A stretch of 28,113 bases of DNA from JACPSX01 sp035288405 [NCBI: bacterium] (lineage in GTDB: Bacteria > JACPSX01). A model generated the notes under the pieces. It saw nothing but the letters and a program-made list of their open reading frames with translations, ran no database searches and was not told where the DNA came from. Below, piece after piece: positions 22,951 to 28,113 of this stretch. The stretch is from NCBI GenBank assembly GCA_035288405.1, contig DATEAK010000290.1, forward strand, positions 1-28,113, given 5' to 3'. Both the position numbers and the translations under genes were made by a program. The first letter of the stretch is position 1. Every line of letters starts with the position of its first letter.

Positions 22951-24459
22951 ATGAGCCGGATGCTTTCCTCTCTAAGGTTTAAGCTCTCCCTCTCTATCAT
23001 CGCCATCCTGGTAGTGGGGATCGGCATTACTGCCTGGAGAAATATCCAAGTCCTCGACCGCCAGCTCCTGGAATTTGCCAAAGACCAAGCTGATTTACTG
23101 CTGGAAGATGTCCACGGGAACGTTATGGCTGCCATGCTGACCATGCGGCGGCAGGAAATCCAGGAGCTTCTGGAAAGGTTCCGGGGACATCGCGGGATCG
23201 TGGCTGTCCGCATTTTCGACGAGCGCGGAATGATCCATTGGTCCAGCAATCCTCGCGAGGTGGGGGGACTCTTTTCCGGGAAGGGCCCGCTGGATATTCG
23301 CAACGGGAACTACTTCTTGTATAGCGGTCCGAATGGAGATCCGCTTCTGCGCATGTCCCGCGCGATCCCAAATGAAAAACGCTGCTTCAGTTGCCACGAT
23401 CCGGCCAAGAGAATCAACGGGATTGTCAGCGTCGACGTATCCCTGTCCCCGATACGCGATCGGATTAGCGAGGTCCACCAGGTTCTATTGCCTTCGGCAG
23501 CCCTCACGGTGGTTGCTGTCTTTCTGGGGATCTGGTTCTCTTTGTCCCGCACAGTCACTCACCCAATCTCTCTGCTCATAAAAGCTATGAGGCGCACGGA
23601 GGCCGGCGATTTCTCCGCCCGGATTTCCTTGCAGCGAAGAGATGAAGTAGGGCAACTGGCGGATCGGTTCAATACCATGGGAGAGAAGCTCAGCTCGGCG
23701 CGCAGAGAGCTTGAGCAGTACCACCAACAGCAGATGATGAGAGCGGAAAAGATGGTCTCGCTGGGGCAGCTGGCCTCGAGTATCGCCCATGAAATTAAAA
23801 ATCCACTGGCCGGAATCAGCGGTGCCTTGCAGGTCCTTGCCGCGGAATTTCCTAATGGGCATCCCAATCGGGAGATCGTCAAAGAAGTCCGGGGACAAGT
23901 GGACCGCCTAAACCAGGTGGTGCAAAACCTGCTGGATTTCGCCAAGCCTGCACAGCCGCGCTTTGTGGAGGCCGACATCCACGAGATTCTGGCCAGGGTC
24001 CTGTTTCTTGTCAAGCAGGAAGCCCGAGAATCGGGTATCGAGATTCAGGAGAAGTTCGCCTCGGATCTGCCTTCTGTGTGGGTCGATGAGAAGAAGATCC
24101 AGCAGGTGTTTCTAAATATCAGCCTCAACGCCTTGCAGGCGATGGGTGCCGGAGGAAAATTAACGATCCGAACCCGTGCCGGGACAGCCGACAGCGTCGA
24201 GGTAGACTTCCAGGATACGGGACCGGGAATTCCCCAGGAATTCCTAAACACCGTGTTTCAGCCCTTCTTTACCACCAAGCCCAAAGGGACTGGGTTAGGC
24301 CTGTCTATTGCCCGGAGGATCATGCAAGAACACGGGGGAGACATTCGAGTCCGAAGCGAACTGAAGAGTGGGACTTGTTTTTCCTTGTCGTTTTCTACCC
24401 AGAAAAAGAGCGAGGGGGTAAGCGTCGAGAGGCAGGAGGAGTGGCATGCTGCCTTATAA
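22951..24459 (+). CDS. Sensor histidine kinase with a periplasmic c-type heme motif
   Basis: A 502-residue membrane kinase that overlaps the next NtrC-type regulator gene by 14 bases. Order: membrane helix (about 9-30), extracytoplasmic sensor (about 31-175), second helix (about 178-200), HAMP (about 200-252), coiled coil, HisKA with His280 (SSIAHEIKNPLAG), and HATPase_c with NISLNALQAM, DTGPGIP and GTGLGLS. The sensor contains CFSCH at 145-149, a canonical CxxCH for covalent heme. The same placement, late in the extracytoplasmic domain, occurs in the kinase at 7593, although the two kinases differ in type. It is likely a redox or ligand sensor for the adjacent cytochrome operons. Confidence 0.94.
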   Translation: MSRMLSSLRFKLSLSIIAILVVGIGITAWRNIQVLDRQLLEFAKDQADLLLEDVHGNVMAAMLTMRRQEIQELLERFRGHRGIVAVRIFDERGMIHWSSNPREVGGLFSGKGPLDIRNGNYFLYSGPNGDPLLRMSRAIPNEKRCFSCHDPAKRINGIVSVDVSLSPIRDRISEVHQVLLPSAALTVVAVFLGIWFSLSRTVTHPISLLIKAMRRTEAGDFSARISLQRRDEVGQLADRFNTMGEKLSSARRELEQYHQQQMMRAEKMVSLGQLASSIAHEIKNPLAGISGALQVLAAEFPNGHPNREIVKEVRGQVDRLNQVVQNLLDFAKPAQPRFVEADIHEILARVLFLVKQEARESGIEIQEKFASDLPSVWVDEKKIQQVFLNISLNALQAMGAGGKLTIRTRAGTADSVEVDFQDTGPGIPQEFLNTVFQPFFTTKPKGTGLGLSIARRIMQEHGGDIRVRSELKSGTCFSLSFSTQKKSEGVSVERQEEWHAAL

Positions 24460-25876
24460 GATCCTGATCGTGGATGACGAGAAACTTATTCGTTGGTCCT
24501 TGACCCAAGCCTTGGGAAAGGAGGGATACCAGGTCTTGGCTGCTGAGGACGGGGATCAGGGGCTGGCGATGGTTGGGGAAGAAGACCCGGATCTGGTGAT
24601 CCTTGACGTGAAGCTGCCGGGAATCGATGGCCTCCAGGTGTTGGAGAAAATTCGGGAGTTCAATGCCGAGGTGGTGGTCATTATGCTGACGGCTTTCGAT
24701 GCCCTGGAGATTGCCGTTCAGTCCATGAAGCTTGGGGCTTACGATTACATCCACAAACCCTATGAACTGGACAAGGTTAAGGTCTGTATCAAAAACGCGC
24801 TGGAGACCGTCAAGCTCAAGAAGGAAGTTCAGCAGCTCCAGGAGGAACAATCAAGCCGTTACGGCTTCAAAAACATCATCGGTAAAGCGGAAAACATGCG
24901 GCAGGTCTTTGAAATGGTCCGCCTCGTGGCGCGCAGCGAGACCACGACGGTACTGCTGCAAGGAGAAAGCGGCACAGGCAAGGACCTGATTGCCAAGGCC
25001 ATTCATTACCAGAGCTCCCGGCGGGACCACCCTTTCATGGAGATAGACTGCACTTCACTTCCGGAATCTCTGGCCGAAAGCGAGCTCTTTGGACATGAAA
25101 GGGGCGCTTTCACGGACGCCAAGATGCAGAAGAAGGGGCTCTTTGAGCTGGCCAACGGTGGCACGGTTCTTCTGGACGAGATTGGGGATATGCCTCTGGG
25201 GATACAGTCCAAGCTCCTGAGAATCCTGGAAGAGAGAACCTGCAAGCGGGTCGGGGGCGTGCATGACATTAAAGTGGACGTGCGGGTCATTGCCGCCACT
25301 CACGTGGATCTGGAAAAAGCGGTCACCGCGGGTAAGTTCCGGGAAGATCTGTACTACCGGCTCAAGGTGATTCCGATCTTCATCCCTCCGCTGCGGGAAC
25401 GTCGGGATGATATCCCCTTGCTGGCCAAGTATTTTGTCCATGTGTTCAGCAAGGAATTTAAGAAAAGTGTAAAAGGTCTTTCCCCGGATGCAATCCACCT
25501 CCTTATGGAGTATGAATGGCCGGGGAATGTGCGAGAGCTCAGAAACGTTGTTGAAAGAGCAATCATCCTGGGCAGCGAAGAGTGGATTACGCCGGAACAA
25601 CTTCCTCGGGAAATCTTTGCTAAGACCAGCGAGACTCCCAGGGAAGATTTCTTTGTCCTTCCCGGTTCTGGGATTCATCTGGAGGAGGTCGAAAAATCGC
25701 TCATTGCTCAGGCCCTGAGCCGCACGGAGGGTAACCAGATCCAGGCTGCCAAATTGCTGGGGATCTCCCGGGATACGCTGCGCTACCGGATGAAGAAGTA
25801 CAACCTGGGAGAAGAGGAGTCAGTCCATCCCAGTGAGGAGACCGAGGGAAATCCCCTGGCGGGCTTCGCCATTTAA
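24446..25876 (+). CDS. Sigma-54-dependent NtrC-family regulator with a GAFTDA loop
   Basis: A 476-residue partner of the kinase at 22951. The receiver domain has DD at 10-11, phospho-acceptor Asp54 (VILDVKLPG) and KP. The AAA+ domain has Walker A GESGTGKD and GGTVLLDEIGDM. The sigma-54 contact loop reads GAFTDA (220-225) instead of GAFTGA. A FIS-type helix-turn-helix follows (GNQIQAAKLLGISRDTLRYRM), then a short acidic tail. The D variant occurs naturally in other activators, and the same change in NorR was reported to bypass its regulatory domain, so activity is expected. Likely targets include the decaheme promoter at 26949, about 1 kb downstream, with its three palindromes. Confidence 0.95.
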   Translation: MLPYKILIVDDEKLIRWSLTQALGKEGYQVLAAEDGDQGLAMVGEEDPDLVILDVKLPGIDGLQVLEKIREFNAEVVVIMLTAFDALEIAVQSMKLGAYDYIHKPYELDKVKVCIKNALETVKLKKEVQQLQEEQSSRYGFKNIIGKAENMRQVFEMVRLVARSETTTVLLQGESGTGKDLIAKAIHYQSSRRDHPFMEIDCTSLPESLAESELFGHERGAFTDAKMQKKGLFELANGGTVLLDEIGDMPLGIQSKLLRILEERTCKRVGGVHDIKVDVRVIAATHVDLEKAVTAGKFREDLYYRLKVIPIFIPPLRERRDDIPLLAKYFVHVFSKEFKKSVKGLSPDAIHLLMEYEWPGNVRELRNVVERAIILGSEEWITPEQLPREIFAKTSETPREDFFVLPGSGIHLEEVEKSLIAQALSRTEGNQIQAAKLLGISRDTLRYRMKKYNLGEEESVHPSEETEGNPLAGFAI

Positions 25877-25980
25877 TCTCAGGTCGTTTTCAGCCATCAG
25901 CTCTCAGCTTCTTTTGCGGAAGCCCCTGCCTTTGTATATCTGAGTGAACTCAAGGGAAGAGATCAGAAAGGAGGGTCGAA

Positions 25981-26580
25981 GTGTCACAACGCTTTCATCG
26001 TCGGCGCAAACTGAATTTTTCCATTAAACGCGCCTTTCAATTGCGTCTCATCCTCAGGGTCCTGATGATCGCCATGGCCGCTCTGGTTCTGGCTGTCATC
26101 GGCTTTGGACTCTACAGCAACCGGGAAATTAGCGGATCCTTTATCCATGGGGATATCCAGGTGCGCAACTTTTTCGAATTGCTGCTGCCGGCCGCCATCG
26201 GGATCGTTTCGGTCGGTACCATCGTGGCTCTGGTCTTTGCCCTCTTTTTCCCCTTGCGCTTGGCCGGTCCCCTCTACCGGATCGAAAAGGAAGTGGAGCG
26301 GATTCGGAAGGGAGACTTGACTGTCCAACTCAGGCTCCGTCAAGGCGACGAGTTAAAGGATCTGGCCGACGCAGTGAACCATGCCGTGGGAGCCCTGCGC
26401 GGGCAAATTGAACGCATGAAGCGGGAATTGAGTGATCTCTCCAGTTCAGGAGACGAGTGGCTTGGCATGGTCGACCGGGACGGGATCAAAACCGACCAGA
26501 TCCAAAGGTTCGTGGAGAAAATCAAGTCCCTGGAGAAGGAGTTGCAGCGCTTAATCACCGATTCCAGGCCGCCGGGTTAG
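25981..26580 (+). CDS. Membrane protein with HAMP domain and coiled coil but no output domain
   Basis: A 199-residue protein with a basic N-terminus, two membrane helices (about 22-44 and 68-92) with a short periplasmic loop of about 23 residues, a HAMP domain (PLYRIEKEVERIRKGDLTV to VNHAVGALR, about 95-145) and a coiled coil to the C-terminus. No kinase, cyclase or chemotaxis output is fused. It lies 104 bases after the NtrC-type gene and upstream of the decaheme operon. It may pass membrane signals by pairing with another protein, or be a shortened relative of a chemoreceptor or kinase. The GTG start has AAGGAGG about 6 bases upstream. No function is assigned. Confidence 0.82.
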   Translation: MSQRFHRRRKLNFSIKRAFQLRLILRVLMIAMAALVLAVIGFGLYSNREISGSFIHGDIQVRNFFELLLPAAIGIVSVGTIVALVFALFFPLRLAGPLYRIEKEVERIRKGDLTVQLRLRQGDELKDLADAVNHAVGALRGQIERMKRELSDLSSSGDEWLGMVDRDGIKTDQIQRFVEKIKSLEKELQRLITDSRPPG

Positions 26581-26742
26581 GAAAAGTTGTTGCGGTGAGC
26601 AGACGATCGTGTGTTTTTGTGCGCTGCGAGCCCCTGACTCAACAAATCAGCGCTCGGGTCAAGAGTCGAAGTATCTGAGTCTTCCTGTCTCCGCAAAAGC
26701 GGCAATCAACTTTTTCCATTTGTGAAAAAACTCTCTTGCACA

Positions 26743-26771
26743 TGGAGGCAACCTAGCAAAGGTTGCCTCCA
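26743..26771 (+). repeat. Perfect 11-base-pair hairpin
   Basis: TGGAGGCAACC (26743-26753) and GGTTGCCTCCA (26761-26771) pair perfectly across a 7-base loop (TAGCAAA). No T-run follows on the plus strand, so a classical terminator is not supported. It stands 160 bases after the HAMP gene and just upstream of the operator array. It could be an mRNA 3'-end stabiliser or a protein-binding site. A smaller CCGC-AAAA-GCGG hairpin at about 26692-26703 has a TTTTT some bases after it. Confidence 0.5.
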
Positions 26772-26807
26772 ACGCGCCACAAGAGCACATCAAAAGGCTC
26801 CAAGGCT

Positions 26808-26863
26808 GGGTGAAATCACCCACGCCCGGGGTGAAATCACCCACGCCCCCGGGTGAAATCCCA
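26808..26863 (+). promoter_or_regulatory. Three phased palindromic operators (GGGTGAAATCACCC)
   Basis: Two identical 14-base palindromes, GGGTGAAATCACCC at 26808-26821 and 26829-26842, are followed by a decayed third copy at 26851-26863. Start-to-start distances are 21 and 22 bases, two helical turns. The array lies about 90-140 bases upstream of the sigma-54 promoter at 26949, the usual place for activator binding. The GAFTDA regulator encoded at 24446 is the nearest candidate. The motif differs from the other two operator sets in this window. Confidence 0.72.
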
Positions 26864-26948
26864 TTCTGAAAACGTCTCTCTTGCGTCTCAGGTCAATCAA
26901 TAAGCGGGTTTACGTGCGAAAGGGAGTCAGTAATGTCCTCGCAGGTTC

Positions 26949-26964
26949 TGGTATGCATTTTGCT
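26949..26964 (+). promoter_or_regulatory. Sigma-54 promoter of the decaheme operon
   Basis: TGGTATGCATTTTGCT matches TGGCACG-N4-TTGCW, with intact GG and GC ten bases apart and only T for C at two positions of the -24 element. The start site would be near 26975, giving a leader of about 90 bases before the ATG at 27066. This excludes an in-frame TTG at 26964 as the protein start because it lies inside the promoter. Confidence 0.75.
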
Positions 26965-27065
26965 TGGTTGGTACCCGAACGAAACGCAGTACTCGTAAGA
27001 TTATTACGACCGAAGAATCGCTGAAACTGCCTGACCCTTCAGAGAAGGAAGAAGGAGGAATCCGT

Positions 27066-28022
27066 ATGGGAGGTTGCAGAAGAGATCTGTTGCTTGCAGT
27101 TTTTGCCGTAGCGCTGATCTCAATAGTGGTGACTTACACCCCGGCAGCCCAAGGAGCAACCGCTTCAACGAACAGCGGCGCCGCCGCCTCGGGAGCTACC
27201 TATGTTGGGAGTGATATCTGCCAGGGGTGCCATCAAGAGCAGGCCGCGAAGTTTGCAAAGACCAAGATGGCCAAGGTGTTCGCCAGCGCCGCCCGCACGC
27301 CCGCTGAGAAACAGGGCTGCGAAGGTTGTCACGGGCCCGGCAGCAAGCATGTGGAGGCCGGCGGCGGCAAAGGGGTTGGCGGCCTGGTCAGTTTTCGCAA
27401 AGGTGCTGAAGCTGCCAAGCAGCAGACCGCAGTTTGCCAGAAGTGTCATGAGAAAGGCCAACGCCTCTACTGGGAAGGGGGACCCCACGAAGGGGCCGGG
27501 GTGACCTGCACGAATTGCCACAAAGTCATGGAAAATGTCTCCGAGAAACGCAATTTCGCGAAAGAGACGGAACTGGAGACCTGCTTTCAGTGCCACGCGC
27601 TGAAAAAGGCTCAACTGCAGCGCTCCTCCCACATGCCCGTGAGAGAAGGCAAGCTCGTCTGCACGAGCTGCCACAACCCCCACAACTCTCAGGGGCCCAG
27701 GCAGCTCAAGCAAAACACGATCAACGAGAACTGCGTTTCCTGCCACACCGAGCGGCGCGGCCCTTTCCTCTGGGAGCATCCGCCGGTGGTGGAGAACTGT
27801 GGGAACTGCCATACGCCGCACGGCTCCACGAATCCGTTCCTCTTGAAGGTCCGGGTGCCCCGGCTCTGCCAGGAGTGCCACAATTACAGCCGGCATCCTA
27901 GCCAGCCCTACGACCCCAGCGGTAGTACCGCTAATACCAGGGTCCTGGGCCGCGGTTGCGTGCAGTGCCACCCGCAGATTCACGGCTCCAACCACCCCTC
28001 GGGCAGCATGTTTCATCGCTAA
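27066..28022 (+). CDS. Decaheme c-type cytochrome, DmsE/MtrA family
   Basis: A 318-residue precursor with a signal peptide (about 1-34) and ten CxxCH motifs: CQGCH, CEGCH, CQKCH, CTNCH, CFQCH, CTSCH, CVSCH, CGNCH, CQECH, CVQCH. The heme number, the length, FLWEHPPVVENCGNCHTPHG and the ending QIHGSNHPSGSMFHR are typical of DmsE/MtrA/PioA-type proteins. These insert into an outer-membrane barrel and carry electrons across it. ATG 27066 follows AAGGAGG and begins a proper signal sequence. A sigma-54 promoter with three phased operators lies upstream. The following gene, cut by the window edge, is in the place of an MtrB/PioB barrel. Direction of electron flow (acceptor reduction or Fe(II)-type oxidation) cannot be told. 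Confidence 0.93.
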   Translation: MGGCRRDLLLAVFAVALISIVVTYTPAAQGATASTNSGAAASGATYVGSDICQGCHQEQAAKFAKTKMAKVFASAARTPAEKQGCEGCHGPGSKHVEAGGGKGVGGLVSFRKGAEAAKQQTAVCQKCHEKGQRLYWEGGPHEGAGVTCTNCHKVMENVSEKRNFAKETELETCFQCHALKKAQLQRSSHMPVREGKLVCTSCHNPHNSQGPRQLKQNTINENCVSCHTERRGPFLWEHPPVVENCGNCHTPHGSTNPFLLKVRVPRLCQECHNYSRHPSQPYDPSGSTANTRVLGRGCVQCHPQIHGSNHPSGSMFHR

Positions 28023-28039
28023 GGGAATAGAGGAGAGCC

Positions 28040-28113
28040 ATGAGACACCAAACACTGCAAATAAACCGGATCGGGAGGATGGAGACCATGACGAATCGGC
28101 GGGCAGGATGGGT
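28040..28113 (+). CDS. Start of next gene, 3'-truncated (product unknown)
   Basis: An ATG at 28040, preceded by GAGGAGAG and 17 bases after the decaheme stop, opens a frame that runs to the window edge (24 codons visible). A second ATG at 28088 in the same frame, after GGAG, could be the true start. Too little is visible for a family. In comparable loci an MtrB/PioB-type beta-barrel follows a DmsE/MtrA cytochrome, which is an expectation from context only. Confidence 0.5.
   Translation, partial: MRHQTLQINRIGRMETMTNRRAGW

Noticed and set aside
25890-25912. CAGCCATCAGCTCTCAGCT as a repeat element
   Set aside because: Only one short copy of an imperfect AGCTGA-type repeat; too small to call an element or CRISPR.

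Overview
This window comes from an uncultured-looking, anaerobic or facultatively respiring bacterium specialised in c-type cytochrome electron transfer. No rRNA, ribosomal-protein or other taxonomic marker is present. The combination of many multiheme cytochromes, sigma-54 two-component systems, a Qrc/ACIII-like membrane complex and a DmsE/MtrA-type decaheme protein is typical of Desulfobacterota and is also seen in NC10, Nitrospirota and Acidobacteriota, so phylum is left open.

Layout. (1) Positions 1-3110: a 5'-truncated PAS/HAMP sensor kinase and its NtrC-type partner. (2) Positions 3120-12805: a long plus-strand block behind a sigma-54 promoter (3334-3349). It holds a duplicated-domain membrane protein, a heptaheme cytochrome with a diheme cytochrome b, an M56 metallopeptidase with a small companion, a NarX/NarL-type pair whose kinase carries a periplasmic CxxCH, a small membrane protein, and a second module of nonaheme cytochrome plus cytochrome b. 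(3) Positions 12913-14285, minus strand: a UspA-CBS-exported protein operon with its own divergent sigma-54 promoter and paired operators. (4) Positions 14747-14953: a stand-alone small MerR/excisionase-type DNA-binding protein. (5) Positions 15403-22773: pentaheme cytochrome, Tat-exported MopB subunit, four-cluster ferredoxin, NrfD, TorD-like chaperone, a cytochrome made of four tandem monoheme domains, a possible 41-residue small protein and a small class I cytochrome. (6) Positions 22951-26580: a second heme-motif sensor kinase, a second NtrC-type regulator and a HAMP-only membrane protein. (7) Positions 26744-28113: a regulatory region with three phased palindromes and a sigma-54 promoter driving a decaheme DmsE/MtrA-family cytochrome; the next gene begins at the window edge.

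How it fits together (inference). The two cytochrome c/cytochrome b modules resemble a split CbcL and would pass electrons between the quinone pool and periplasmic hemes. The MopB-FeS-NrfD complex resembles Qrc and alternative complex III and would also couple quinones to periplasmic cytochromes. The decaheme protein would carry electrons across the outer membrane if a beta-barrel partner follows. Three two-component systems, two of them with a c-type heme motif in the extracytoplasmic sensor, and three sigma-54 promoters with helically phased operators suggest that the whole set is switched by redox state or electron-acceptor supply.
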